In this document: in pieces, positions 6,747-15,921 of the stretch
Position numbering within the stretch: the first letter of the stretch is position 1
Layout of the letters: every line of letters begins with the position of its first letter
Assembly: GCF_900110425.1 (NCBI RefSeq)
Contig: NZ_FODS01000005.1
Span: 1 to 64,000 of the forward strand
From: Salinihabitans flavidus
GTDB lineage: Bacteria > Pseudomonadota > Alphaproteobacteria > Rhodobacterales > Rhodobacteraceae
Reading direction: 5' to 3'
Length of the DNA stretch: 64,000 nt
The notes under the pieces: generated by a model
Database searches by the model: none
Seen by the model: only the letters and a program-made list of their open reading frames with translations
What the model was told of the DNA's origin: nothing
Program-made: the position numbers and the translations under genes

Positions 6747-9389
6747 TCATGTCTGGGCCAGATCGGCCTGAACCGGGAAGCTGCGACCCTTGAGCCGCTC
6801 GGCGGTGCCGACGATATCATCAACGAGCAAAAGCAGGAAATCGCCTGGCCTAGCCTCCTCGATTGCATGGCTCACGGCCTCCGGCTCGGTCATGATGACA
6901 TGAACCGCGCAGTCCGACCCGGCCCCGGTGGCTCCCTCCTGGATCAGGCGGGCCACTTCGCCCTCGGTGCGACCGCGCGCGTCGGATTCGTAGACGTAAA
7001 GAATGTCGCACATTCTGGCGAGCTGCGCGCCAAGCGCCGCCAGATCCTCGTCACGGCGGTTGCCCGGCGCGGTGGAGACCCCGATCCTGCGTTGCTGGGC
7101 CAAACCGTTGACCAGCGGCTCCAGCGCTTCGAGCGCGGGAACGTTGTGGCCATAGTCGATCAGGTATTTGACGCCATCGGCCTCGAAATAGTTGGTCCGT
7201 CCCGGCATCTGCGCCGGGGTCGGATGGAAGGTCAGCAACCCGGCGCGGATATCCTCGATGTCCAGACCATGCGCCAGCGCGATTGCTGTTGCGGCCATCG
7301 CGTTCTGCACGTTGAAGGGCGCGTGCCCCTCGAAGGCGATTGGCACGTCGTTGACATCGACCACTTCGACCATGACCTTGCCACGCAAGACGACAATACG
7401 CCCGTGTCGCACGGTGACGACCATGCGCATCTCGCTCAGGTGGTCCTGCAGCGCGGTGTTGTCGGGATCCATGGTGAAGTAGATGATTTCGCCGCGCGCC
7501 CAATAGGTGCCATGTTCCATTACCAGCGGATCGTCGGCGTTGAGCACGCAGTAGCCGCCATCCTTCTTGACCGCGTCCACGACCACGGTCTTGCAGCGCG
7601 CCAGTTCGTCCAGCGTGTGAATGTCACGCTCGCCCAGATGATCCGACGCGATGTTCAGGAGCACGCCGACATCGCATTCATCAAACCCCAGCCCCCGACG
7701 CATTATGCCGCCGCGCGCCACTTCCAGCACGGCATGTTCAACCGTGGGTTCGCGCAGCACGGCCTGTGCTGCGGCCGGGCCGGAATAATCTCCGCGCAGG
7801 ATCACGTGGTTGTCGATCTCGACCGTCCCGGTGCATCCCATGCCCACGGAATGCCCGGATTGCCGCAGGAGATGCGTGGTCAGGCGCGTCGTCGTGGTCT
7901 TGCCGTTGGTCCCGGTGATCGCTGTGATCGGGATGCGGCCATTGTCGGTGGGGTCGGGAAACAGCATGTCGACCACATGTTCGCCCACGGGCCGCGGGGT
8001 GCCGTGGGTGGGCGCCATGTGCATCCGGAACCCGGGCCCGGCATTCACCTCGACCACGCCCGCCGATTGCTGATCAAGCGGCTTGGTCAGGGTTTCCGCC
8101 AGAAGGTCGATGCCGATCACGTCGAGCCCGACAAGGCGGGCGATCCGTTCCATCGCGAACTTGATATCGGGATGCACCTCGTCGGTCAAGTCGGTCGCCG
8201 TCCCTCCGGTCGAGATATTGGCGGTGGACTTGAGAAACACCATCTCGCTCTCGGCGGGCACGCTTTCGAGTGTGAGCCCCGCCTGTTCGAGCATGCGGTG
8301 CGTCTGCTCGTCCACAAGAATCTGGGTGAGCAGGTTTTCATGGCCGACACCGCGCCGGGGATCCTCGTTGGCCTTGTCGATCAATGCCTTGATCGTCGAT
8401 CTGCCGTCCCCGGTGACATGAGCGGGGCGGCGGCGGGCCGCAGCGATCAGCTTGCCGCCGATCACCAGCATGCGGTGATCCTCGCCATTGATATAGCTTT
8501 CGACGATCACAGCGGGGGAGTCGTCGCGCAGCCGTGCAAGCGCCGCCTCATAGCCTGACTTCAAGTCTTCCATGCTGGCGATGTTCGTGGTCACACCGCG
8601 TCCGTGATTGCCCGCAAGCGGCTTTGTGACCACCGGCCAGCCGATCCACTCAGCGGCTTCTTTCACATCGTCCCAGGAGTGGCAGGTGTAGCCCTTGGGC
8701 ACGGCCACGCCCGCATCACCGAGGATCTGCTTGGTCCAGTCCTTGTCGTCGGCGATGGAGTGGCCGATGATCCCCGAGGCATCCGTTACCGTGGCCTGAA
8801 ATCGGCGCTGTTTCACGCCGTGGCCCAGCTGGGTGTAGCTGGTGCCCGCCGTCAGATTGTAATGCGGGATGTTGCGCGCCTTGGCGGCATCGACAATGGC
8901 CCCGGTCGAGGGGCCGAGCGCGTTGGCGTCGCGCACCTGCTTGAGGTGGTCGATAATCGGGGGCAGATCGACATAGCCGCCGTCATAAAGCTTGCGCACG
9001 ATATCGACAGCCGCCTCGCCCGCCGCGATGCCGGTGGTCTCGTCGCGGTAGCGGTAGATGACGTTGTAAATGCCGGGCTCATAGCTGTCGACGGTCTTGC
9101 CGTAGCCGACGGAGAATCCGACAAGGTTTTGCAATTCGATTGCCACATGCTCGACCATATGGCCGGCATAGGTGCCATTGCGCACCCGCTGCAAGAAGCC
9201 GCCGGGCTCACCAACCGAGCAGCGGTGACCGTAAATCGTTGGAAAGACGGCCTCCAGGCTTTCGGCGATACCGGGCACCTCGTCACTGGGTCGATCTTCG
9301 AGATCCTCGATATCAAGCCGCATGAATATCGCTTGATAGCGGCTGTAGTAATTTGGCCCGCGCAGCGCGCGATGCTCAATTATACGCAT
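6747..9389 (-). CDS. cphA: Cyanophycin synthetase
   Basis: The 880-residue enzyme has the three-part build of CphA1: an N-terminal domain (about 1-160), an ATP-grasp domain (about 200-480) with KPLAGNHGRGVTT near 255 and VVEVNAGPGFRMH near 455, and a Mur-ligase-like domain with the P-loop GTNGKTTTT near 491-499, LEVARGGIMRRGL, and a C-terminal GNRRDED. The ATP-grasp part adds Asp to the backbone and the Mur part adds the Arg side chain, giving multi-L-arginyl-poly-L-aspartate, a nitrogen and carbon store. The P-loop is intact, unlike in the degraded CphA2 type. Its start overlaps the end of cphB by 14 bases, which suggests translational coupling. Confidence 0.95.
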   Translation of the reverse strand: MRIIEHRALRGPNYYSRYQAIFMRLDIEDLEDRPSDEVPGIAESLEAVFPTIYGHRCSVGEPGGFLQRVRNGTYAGHMVEHVAIELQNLVGFSVGYGKTVDSYEPGIYNVIYRYRDETTGIAAGEAAVDIVRKLYDGGYVDLPPIIDHLKQVRDANALGPSTGAIVDAAKARNIPHYNLTAGTSYTQLGHGVKQRRFQATVTDASGIIGHSIADDKDWTKQILGDAGVAVPKGYTCHSWDDVKEAAEWIGWPVVTKPLAGNHGRGVTTNIASMEDLKSGYEAALARLRDDSPAVIVESYINGEDHRMLVIGGKLIAAARRRPAHVTGDGRSTIKALIDKANEDPRRGVGHENLLTQILVDEQTHRMLEQAGLTLESVPAESEMVFLKSTANISTGGTATDLTDEVHPDIKFAMERIARLVGLDVIGIDLLAETLTKPLDQQSAGVVEVNAGPGFRMHMAPTHGTPRPVGEHVVDMLFPDPTDNGRIPITAITGTNGKTTTTRLTTHLLRQSGHSVGMGCTGTVEIDNHVILRGDYSGPAAAQAVLREPTVEHAVLEVARGGIMRRGLGFDECDVGVLLNIASDHLGERDIHTLDELARCKTVVVDAVKKDGGYCVLNADDPLVMEHGTYWARGEIIYFTMDPDNTALQDHLSEMRMVVTVRHGRIVVLRGKVMVEVVDVNDVPIAFEGHAPFNVQNAMAATAIALAHGLDIEDIRAGLLTFHPTPAQMPGRTNYFEADGVKYLIDYGHNVPALEALEPLVNGLAQQRRIGVSTAPGNRRDEDLAALGAQLARMCDILYVYESDARGRTEGEVARLIQEGATGAGSDCAVHVIMTEPEAVSHAIEEARPGDFLLLLVDDIVGTAERLKGRSFPVQADLAQT

Positions 9390-10236
9390 TCATTTTCTCC
9401 AGTATCGTCGTCCCGCGCTCGTCCGCCTTCAGGACACGCCGGTCCGACAGGCTATAGGCGTCGCCGTCGACGAGCGCGTGCATTGTGACGTTGTGGACAC
9501 TCACCGCCTCACCTTCCGCCAAATCGAATACATTGGAACCGGTGATACCCGAGCTGTCAACGAGGATGACGTGACCGGGGCCGAAGGCGTGGATTATATC
9601 GTCATCAAAGAGAACCGCGGCATCTTCGCCCAGGCCCACCCCAAGATATTCGGGATTTGTCGCGCCCACTTCCATCAGGCGCGAAAAGCGTCCCCGTTCA
9701 AGAAAATGTGTATCGATGATCACCCCGTCGATCAGTCCAAACCCCGCAGTCATCCTGACCGCGCCCTTGCGCAGCGAATCGACCGCATCCCCACCATACA
9801 CCATCGTGGTCGACTGACAGGCCGCCCCGGCGCTTGTGCCGGCGATGACCCCTCCATCCTCATACCGCCTGCGAATGGCGGTCAAGGCGGTGGATCCGCC
9901 GAAAATGCTGGTCAGGCGCATCTGATCGCCGCCGGATATGAAAATCACGTCGCTTTGTTTGATCATGTCGATCATCGCCGCATTCGTGGCGTCTGCCCGT
10001 TCGCGAATCCGGATATCCATGATCTCACTGGCGCCAAGCCGTTCAAAAACCTTGCGATATACCGCGAACACCTCATCGGGGATGCTGCTGGCCGTGGTGA
10101 TCACGCCGACCCGGGGATCGGGCATTGGCGCGAATTTCAGCACTTGGCGCAGAATGTCGGTTTCCGAGTCCTTGTCCTCGGCGCCGCCAATGGCAACAAG
10201 CTTGCCGCGTGGCGCGGGGTGAATCGGCATGTTCAT
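9376..10236 (-). CDS. cphB: Cyanophycinase (peptidase family S51)
   Basis: The 286-residue enzyme cuts cyanophycin to beta-Asp-Arg dipeptides. It carries GKLVAIGGAEDK at the N-terminus, FISGGDQMRL, and the nucleophile elbow AGTSAGAACQS, as in S51 cyanophycinases. No signal peptide is seen, so it acts on intracellular granules. The ATG at 10236 is chosen because GGAG lies seven bases upstream; the frame is open to 10254, but that start lacks a site. It is the first gene of the minus-strand cph series and is divergent from the isoaspartyl peptidase gene, so storage and breakdown share one control region. Confidence 0.93.
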   Translation of the reverse strand: MNMPIHPAPRGKLVAIGGAEDKDSETDILRQVLKFAPMPDPRVGVITTASSIPDEVFAVYRKVFERLGASEIMDIRIRERADATNAAMIDMIKQSDVIFISGGDQMRLTSIFGGSTALTAIRRRYEDGGVIAGTSAGAACQSTTMVYGGDAVDSLRKGAVRMTAGFGLIDGVIIDTHFLERGRFSRLMEVGATNPEYLGVGLGEDAAVLFDDDIIHAFGPGHVILVDSSGITGSNVFDLAEGEAVSVHNVTMHALVDGDAYSLSDRRVLKADERGTTILEKMNAYN

Positions 10237-10254
10237 CAAGGTTCTCCAGTCCAC

Positions 10255-10271
10255 TGTAGACAGTATCTACA
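10255..10271. promoter_or_regulatory. Inverted repeat TGTAGA-N5-TCTACA, possible operator
   Basis: A perfect 6-base inverted repeat with a 5-base spacer lies 18 bases upstream of the cphB start, in the divergent cphB/iaaA region. The position suits a repressor or attenuator acting on cphB-cphA. No binding protein is known from the sequence; the nearby LysR regulator is one candidate, although LysR sites usually follow T-N11-A. Confidence 0.4.
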
Positions 10272-10357
10272 TATTGTGGAATTCATCACGACACAAACAA
10301 GATTGATTTTGGGCGGCTTCAGGCAATATGTGGCTGTCATGGCGTAACGTGACAAGA

Positions 10358-10378
10358 CCCGCCTAAAACTTAGGCGGG
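10358..10378. promoter_or_regulatory. Strong palindrome CCCGCCTAA-N3-TTAGGCGGG in iaaA leader
   Basis: Nine-base arms match perfectly around a three-base loop, 29 bases upstream of the iaaA start and about 120 bases from cphB. It could be an operator, or a hairpin in the iaaA leader RNA that works as an attenuator. No T run follows, so a simple intrinsic terminator is less likely. Confidence 0.5.
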
Positions 10379-10407
10379 CCGCAGGTGGCTGGCAGAGGGA
10401 CACAAAC

Positions 10408-11337
10408 ATGACAAAGGGTTTTGCCTTGGCCATTCACGGAGGCGCCGGAGTTGTGCCTCGGACGCAGATGACGGCCGAACGCGAAGCGGCGTGCCGCGCC
10501 GCGCTGTCTCGGGCATTGCGCGCCGGTGAGACTGTGCTGGCGGCGGGTGGCGCGGCGCTTGATGGCGTGACAGCTGCCGTTTCGGCGCTTGAGGACGAGC
10601 CATTGTTCAACGCCGGGCGCGGAGCCGTCTTCACGCGCGATGGCAGGCACGAAATGGACGCCGCCATCATGGACGGGAAAAGCCGCCGCGCGGGGGCGGT
10701 GGCGGGTATTGCCGGACTGCGCAACCCGGTGCAGCTTGCCCGGGCGGTGATGGAGCAGACGGACCACGTCATGATGATTGGCGAAGGCGCGTTGACCGTC
10801 GCGCGCGACGCCGGCCTTGCGTTTGAGGAGGACGCCTATTTCTTCACGCAGGAGCGGTGGGACAGCTTGCAGGACACCCTGCGTATGCAGGCGGAGGGCA
10901 CGCTTGACGATGATCTCTCCCGCCGCCACGGCACGGTCGGAGCGGTGGCGCGCGACCGTCAGGGCAACCTCGCCACTGCCACATCGACGGGCGGGATGAC
11001 GGCAAAGCGTGCGGGGCGTGTGGGCGACAGCCCGATCATCGGTGCGGGCACCTTTGCCGACAACGCCACCTGCGCCGTGTCGGCCACCGGCGACGGCGAA
11101 GCGTTTATCCGCCGCGTCGCGGCGCACGAGATCGACGCCCGAATGCGCCACATCGGTCAATCGCTGGCCGACGCCGCCAAACATGTCGTGCAGGTCGATC
11201 TGGCCACGCATGAAGGCTCTGGTGGACTGATAGCAATCGACAGTGAGGGCAACATTGTCATGCCCTTCAATTGCGAAGGCATGTATCGCGGTAGCGTTCG
11301 GGAGGGGGAGCCCGGCCAGACGGCGGTCTATGAGTGA
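10408..11337 (+). CDS. iaaA: Isoaspartyl peptidase / type 2 (plant-type) L-asparaginase
   Basis: The 309-residue protein is an N-terminal nucleophile hydrolase that is cleaved to alpha and beta chains. The self-cleavage site is RHGTVGAVARD with the nucleophile Thr176, followed by ATSTGGM and GDSPIIGAGTFAD, and AIHGGAGVV lies near the N-terminus. Enzymes of this family split beta-aspartyl dipeptides such as beta-Asp-Arg, the product of cyanophycinase, to Asp and Arg. Its divergent position next to cphB supports that role. The gene is full length and starts with ATG within GC-rich leader DNA that contains a strong palindrome. Confidence 0.92.
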   Translation: MTKGFALAIHGGAGVVPRTQMTAEREAACRAALSRALRAGETVLAAGGAALDGVTAAVSALEDEPLFNAGRGAVFTRDGRHEMDAAIMDGKSRRAGAVAGIAGLRNPVQLARAVMEQTDHVMMIGEGALTVARDAGLAFEEDAYFFTQERWDSLQDTLRMQAEGTLDDDLSRRHGTVGAVARDRQGNLATATSTGGMTAKRAGRVGDSPIIGAGTFADNATCAVSATGDGEAFIRRVAAHEIDARMRHIGQSLADAAKHVVQVDLATHEGSGGLIAIDSEGNIVMPFNCEGMYRGSVREGEPGQTAVYE

Positions 11338-11439
11338 CGCGGCGCGCCACGTTCCGCCGCACCTGTCATTCCCGTGAACAGCGATACAACGCTGCTGTAA
11401 GCCTCTGGCATCAGGTATATAAATGCGTTGTCGAGCACG

Positions 11440-11453
11440 GGGCGCGAGCGCCC
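11440..11453. terminator. Short GC hairpin between convergent genes
   Basis: GGGCGC-GA-GCGCCC lies between the end of iaaA and the end of the LysR gene, which face each other. It may stop transcription in both directions. The loop of two bases is tight and there is no clear T run, so the call is weak. Confidence 0.3.
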
Positions 11454-11459
11454 ATCAAG

Positions 11460-12365
11460 TCAGAGTTGTTCAATCCGTTTGCGGCAGGCGTCGACCATGA
11501 AATCGACGAACAGCCGGATTTTGGGATCCTGGAACTTGCGGTGCGGATAAAGGCAGGCAAAGCTGACCGGAACGGGGGGCGTGTCGGGCAGCACTTCAAC
11601 CAGCGCGCCCGAGGTCAGGTGACGCGCCACGTCGAAGCGCGGTTTCATCGCGATCCCGCGCCCGTCCAGTGCCCATTCGGTCAGCACATCACCGTCGTCG
11701 GCGTCATACTGGCCCGAGACCTCGTATTTCTTTGTGCCCTGCGGGGTTTGCAGCATCCAGAAGTACTCCGGCGAACGCGGGTAGCGCAGCAACAGGCAAT
11801 TGTGACCGCGAAGCAGATCGTCAGGTCCCTTCGGCGTGCCTGCGCGCTCAAGATAGGCGGGCGCGGCGCAGAGGACGCGGTCGCAGTCCATGATCTTGCG
11901 CAGTTTGAGGTTGGAATCGCTCAGTGTGCCAAGAACGAAGGCCACGTCGAGCCCGCCCTCCACCATGTCCACCTTGCGGTCCGACAGGCGCAGGCGAATC
12001 TGAACATCGGGATATAGCTCAGCCCAGAGAGGCACCAGCGGAGCCACGATCCGCCGCCCGATGCCCAGTGGTGCGGTGACGCGGATGATCCCGCGCGGAT
12101 GATCGGAAAAATTCGCCACCACCGCCTCTGCGTCTTCCAGTGTCTCGATCACCTTTCGGGCGTGGTCATAGAAGGTCTTGCCCACTTCGGTGGGCGTAAG
12201 CTGCCGGGTGGTGCGGTTGAACAACCGTACGCCGAGGCGCTGTTCAAGCTCTTTCACACGGTTGGAGGCAACCGCCGGGGTCAGCCGCAGATCGCGCCCG
12301 CCGGCGGTGATCGAGCCAAGCTCCACCACGCGGACGAATACGCGCAAACTGTCGAGATAGGGCAT
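11460..12365 (-). CDS. LysR-family transcriptional regulator
   Basis: The 301-residue protein has a winged helix-turn-helix at residues 1-60 (FVRVVELGSITAGGRDL, AVASNRVKELEQRLGVRLF) and a substrate-binding effector domain after residue 85. It resembles the DsdC/CrgA-like subgroup with RTTRQLTPTEVG. The ATG at 12365 has GGAG nine bases upstream. It faces the isoaspartyl peptidase gene tail to tail, so control of the cyanophycin genes is possible by location but not shown. LysR proteins commonly regulate neighbouring genes in response to a small ligand. Confidence 0.85.
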   Translation of the reverse strand: MPYLDSLRVFVRVVELGSITAGGRDLRLTPAVASNRVKELEQRLGVRLFNRTTRQLTPTEVGKTFYDHARKVIETLEDAEAVVANFSDHPRGIIRVTAPLGIGRRIVAPLVPLWAELYPDVQIRLRLSDRKVDMVEGGLDVAFVLGTLSDSNLKLRKIMDCDRVLCAAPAYLERAGTPKGPDDLLRGHNCLLLRYPRSPEYFWMLQTPQGTKKYEVSGQYDADDGDVLTEWALDGRGIAMKPRFDVARHLTSGALVEVLPDTPPVPVSFACLYPHRKFQDPKIRLFVDFMVDACRKRIEQL

Positions 12366-12473
12366 CGGGGGCTCCGTTTGTTCGCCGGGGCGGCGACCTT
12401 CAACGCAATCTTGAAACACGTTACCGATTCCTCCAAGGATTTTGAAGCAATCTTCGGAGAGGCACGCGCTTCG

Positions 12474-13508
12474 TTATTTGCCCGACGCGCTGTAGAGCCT
12501 TGACCAGAGCCCCTGCATCGCCGCGCACGCGCGCTGACCCAGAAGACGTGACAGCGCGGTGGGTACGAAGCCGGTCTGCCAAAAGGTCCGCCCATTCACC
12601 GCGCGATCAAGGCAGTCGTTGCCGTAGCGCGCGCGTAGCGCGGCCTTCGGGGCGGGCGGGGCCGGAAGGCGCAACCCCTCCCAGTCTACCCACAGGGGGG
12701 AAAGACCCTCGTCAAGTGTCTGGTCGACATGCAGGTCGAGCGCCGGAAAACGCCAAAGTCCGGGCCTGGCGATCCGCCAGTGACCGGAATGGCGATAGAG
12801 CACAAAGCCGGCTTGTGCCGCCTCGTCGCGGAAGATCTCGAAGGCGGCATCGAGCCGGGCCACATCGCCCTTGCGGTAGAGCGCGAAATCCACATCGGCG
12901 TCCCAGGGGATCAGCCCGCCATGGCGCAGCGCCCCGAGCAGGCTGCCCCGGGCGAGCACATGGCGGATGCCGTTGCGGTCGAGAAAGTCATGCGCGAAGG
13001 CGGCAAGCTCGATCAGATCGCGTGCCACTTCGCCCCGCAAAAGCCAGGGCGGAGGCCCGCCTATTAGCATGTCCGGGACGCGGTGATCGGTGCCGCCGAA
13101 GCGATAGGCTCGCCCGGGGCGCACCGGCACCGGTTGAAACGGTAGGTTGCATCGGATCAGCGCGAGGCCGATCGCCAGAGAGAGCCAGATCGCCGCAAGC
13201 GGCGCCACCACGAGCCAGATCGGTGCGCCCAGCCAAGGCAGCCCGAGTCCGAGCGCAGCCATGAGCTGAATCGCGGTGACGTAGAAGAGCCGCGCGCGCA
13301 CGCGGATCGCCGCCGCCATCAAAACGGTGGCCAGCGGCAGGGAGAGCGCGGCGTGCAGCGGCCGCGTCAGGGCCAGTTCCAGCACGGCGAAGGCCACCAG
13401 AAGCATGAGGGCGGAAGCCAGCCATGGGCGTTCGAACTGCAACCGCGTGACCACCAACGTGCTGGGAGCCACGCGCCCGGCTGTATCGCCTGCCGACAGA
13501 CTTCTCAT
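12474..13508 (-). CDS. Membrane protein with LicD-type nucleotidyltransferase domain
   Basis: The protein (344 residues from the ATG at 13508) has several hydrophobic segments at about 25-115 and a cytoplasmic LicD-like domain with the motif GSLLGALRHGGLIPWDADVD near 190-209. This is the metal- and nucleotide-binding core of LicD and fukutin-related phosphocholine or phosphosugar transferases. It ends with a short AdoMet-free tail with no further domain. Its task is probably decoration of a surface glycan or lipid. The start is uncertain: the frame is open to a TTG at 13577, but codons there (AGA, AGG, ACA) are rare for this genome and no ribosome site is clear. Confidence 0.68.
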   Translation of the reverse strand: MRSLSAGDTAGRVAPSTLVVTRLQFERPWLASALMLLVAFAVLELALTRPLHAALSLPLATVLMAAAIRVRARLFYVTAIQLMAALGLGLPWLGAPIWLVVAPLAAIWLSLAIGLALIRCNLPFQPVPVRPGRAYRFGGTDHRVPDMLIGGPPPWLLRGEVARDLIELAAFAHDFLDRNGIRHVLARGSLLGALRHGGLIPWDADVDFALYRKGDVARLDAAFEIFRDEAAQAGFVLYRHSGHWRIARPGLWRFPALDLHVDQTLDEGLSPLWVDWEGLRLPAPPAPKAALRARYGNDCLDRAVNGRTFWQTGFVPTALSRLLGQRACAAMQGLWSRLYSASGK

Positions 13509-13673
13509 GTTCGGAACAGGCGGGGGCTGCAACTGCCATGACGCGCGTGCTGTCCTTGGTTTGTCATCCTTTCTCAAGGGTAGCCAGACGGGACGGCCCG
13601 GACAAGGCGCTGTTCCGAAACGCTCTTTTTCCGGTGCGGGAACTCGGCGCCCCCGGCCCGCAATCGTGCGAGG

Positions 13674-15917
13674 TCACAGGAAGCTCACCGCCTTGGAGAA
13701 GGGCATCTCACGCAGTCGTGTGCCCGTGGCGGCGAAGATTGCACCGGCCAGCGCCGGGGCGGCGGGGGGGACGGGCGGCTCTCCGATGCCGCGGATGGCG
13801 TCGCCGTTTTCAAGGCCGCGCACCTCGATCCGCGGACTCTGGCGCAGGCGCATCCCCTCGAAGCTGTGGAAATTGTCCTGCTCGGCGCGGCCATCAGCAT
13901 AGGTGATCTCGCAATTCATGGCGTGGCCGAGGCCGAAGATCACGCCGCCCTTCACCAGATTGTCGAAATTCACCGGGTCGAGCACGCGGCCCACCTCCGC
14001 CGCGCACCAGACGGAGTCGAGGCGAATCCCGTTGGGGGTGTCGGTGATCTCCACGACCTCGGCGCAATGCACGCCGAAAGACTGGGTCAGCGCAACACCG
14101 CGCCCGCGCCCTGCGGCGGGGGCCGGACCGTCCCAGCCGGACATCTCGGCCACCGCCTCCAGCACCGCGCGGGCGAGCGGGTCGTTGCACAGGCGCAGAC
14201 GCTCGGCCATCGGATCGGCACCGGCGGCGTCGATCAACTCATCGAGCGCTGCGTTGTAGAAAAATCCGTTCGAGGATGCCCCGACAGAGCGCCATGAACT
14301 GATCGGGGCAAGGGGCGCCGCGCGGTATCCGGTGACGCGGTGATGGGGGATGCCGAAGGGCTGATCGAAGGCGCCGGCGACGATCTGGCTGTCGGGGCCG
14401 GGCACACTCTGCCCCTGCCGCCGCATTTGCGAGGTGATGACCGAGGGCATGGCGAGCGACAGGTCGAGCGCCTCAACGCGCCCGTCGCGGACCGCACCAC
14501 GCATCCGTGCCATGGCGATCTGGCGCGGGAAGTCGTGGGTCATGTCCTCTTCGCGGCTGTAGGTGAGCTTGACGGGCGTTCCCTTCATCTGCGCCGCGAT
14601 CTCGGTGGCGCGCTTGACAACCTCATCCTCCAGCCGGTGGCCGAAGCTGCCGCCGATCATGAGCGCGTGAACGGTGACCTGATCGGGGTCCAGCCCGGCG
14701 ATGCGGGCGACGTTCTGCTGCACGAAGCGGGGAATCTGCGTGCCGGTCCAGACCTCGGCGGCCTCCTCATCCACGCGCACGAGCGCGTTGACTGGCTCCA
14801 GCGGGGCGTGGGCGAGATAGGGCGCGCGATACTCCGCGCTGAGCGGCGCGGCGGCGGACAGCACTTCCTCCACGTCGCCATCATCGCGCTTGCGGCTGTC
14901 TTGCCGGTCCTCGGTAAAGGCGTCCGACAGGGCCTCCCAATGAGCGTCCATTTCGGCGGGGAAGGGGGAAGGGCCCCAGTCGGCGGTGATCGCACGGGCG
15001 GCGCGGAAGGCGCGCCATGTGTTGTCCGCCACGATGCCGAGCCCGCCGGTGATCGGCACGACCGCGCTTACCCCGCGCATGGCGAGCGCGGCGGAGGCAT
15101 CATGCCCGCGCAACTCCCCGCCCTGCGCGGGGTTGAGCAGGATGGCGGCGTGGACCATGCCCGGCACGGCGGCGTCGATGCCATAGTCTTGCGTGCCGGT
15201 GGATTTGGCCACGATGTCGATGCGCCGCATCGGTTTGCCCAGTATCTGCCATTGCGACGGATCGCGCAGCGGGACATCCTGCACGACCTCAAGATCGGCG
15301 GCGGTGGCGGCCAGATCGGTGTAGGCGATGCGCTCGCCCCCCGGAAGCAGCACGGCGCCGGCTTCGGTGGACAGCCGGTCCAGCGCGATGCCGGTCTGTT
15401 CGGAAGCGGCGCGTTTCAATGTCTCGCGCGCCGAGGCGCCCGCCTGCCGCAGTTTCACGAAGCCGTCGGGCACGGTGGTGGAGCCGCCGGTGATCTGCAT
15501 CCCAAGGAATTTCATCACGGCGTCGATGGTGCCATGAACGGCGGAGTTCATAAGCCCGTCTCCCGGCGCGGTGAAGGCGGCGGCCTCTTCGGACAGGGCG
15601 GTGTTCCAATAGGCTCTGTCTGGCGGGCCGGGATCGGTGTGGATCTGGTCGAGCGTCGCGTCAAGCTCTTCAGCAATGAGCGCGGCCTGCACCGAATCCG
15701 CGCCTTGCCCCATATCGGCGCGCGGGGTGATCAGGGTGATACCGCCGGCGTCGATCCTCACATAAGGGGTGAGCGCCGCCGCGCCCGGCTCCAGTTCGTC
15801 CAGAAGCGGGTTGGGGTAGGGGCTGCGGTAGCGATAGATCCCGAAGGCCACGCCCCCGGCGACGGCGACGGAGCCGACAAGGAATGAGCGGCGGGCGATT
15901 TTTGCGATACGTCCCAT
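13674..15917 (-). CDS. Molybdopterin-binding subunit, IorB-like aldehyde/isoquinoline oxidoreductase
   Basis: The 747-residue large subunit begins with a Tat signal, RRSFLVGSVAVAGGVAFG (residues 9-26), so the enzyme works in the periplasm. It belongs to the xanthine dehydrogenase family in its two-subunit IorAB form. Motifs seen are IGGSFGHRLEDEV, the arginine- and glycine-rich cofactor loops, and RGIGEPPVPP near the end with the conserved glutamate. The gene follows the 2Fe-2S subunit by four bases. Such enzymes hydroxylate N-heterocycles or oxidise aldehydes and usually pass electrons to a cytochrome; no cytochrome gene is adjacent. The substrate cannot be told from the sequence. Confidence 0.85.
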   Translation of the reverse strand: MGRIAKIARRSFLVGSVAVAGGVAFGIYRYRSPYPNPLLDELEPGAAALTPYVRIDAGGITLITPRADMGQGADSVQAALIAEELDATLDQIHTDPGPPDRAYWNTALSEEAAAFTAPGDGLMNSAVHGTIDAVMKFLGMQITGGSTTVPDGFVKLRQAGASARETLKRAASEQTGIALDRLSTEAGAVLLPGGERIAYTDLAATAADLEVVQDVPLRDPSQWQILGKPMRRIDIVAKSTGTQDYGIDAAVPGMVHAAILLNPAQGGELRGHDASAALAMRGVSAVVPITGGLGIVADNTWRAFRAARAITADWGPSPFPAEMDAHWEALSDAFTEDRQDSRKRDDGDVEEVLSAAAPLSAEYRAPYLAHAPLEPVNALVRVDEEAAEVWTGTQIPRFVQQNVARIAGLDPDQVTVHALMIGGSFGHRLEDEVVKRATEIAAQMKGTPVKLTYSREEDMTHDFPRQIAMARMRGAVRDGRVEALDLSLAMPSVITSQMRRQGQSVPGPDSQIVAGAFDQPFGIPHHRVTGYRAAPLAPISSWRSVGASSNGFFYNAALDELIDAAGADPMAERLRLCNDPLARAVLEAVAEMSGWDGPAPAAGRGRGVALTQSFGVHCAEVVEITDTPNGIRLDSVWCAAEVGRVLDPVNFDNLVKGGVIFGLGHAMNCEITYADGRAEQDNFHSFEGMRLRQSPRIEVRGLENGDAIRGIGEPPVPPAAPALAGAIFAATGTRLREMPFSKAVSFL

Positions 15918-15921
15918 GATC

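Noticed and set aside
5088-8558. Very long open frame on the plus strand (over 1,100 codons)
   Set aside because: It lies opposite the CocE, ATP-grasp and cyanophycin synthetase genes, crosses their boundaries and has no recognisable motif; GC-rich codon bias keeps antisense frames open.
14340-15887. Plus-strand frame of 515 codons opposite the molybdopterin subunit
   Set aside because: Antisense shadow of a gene with clear cofactor motifs.
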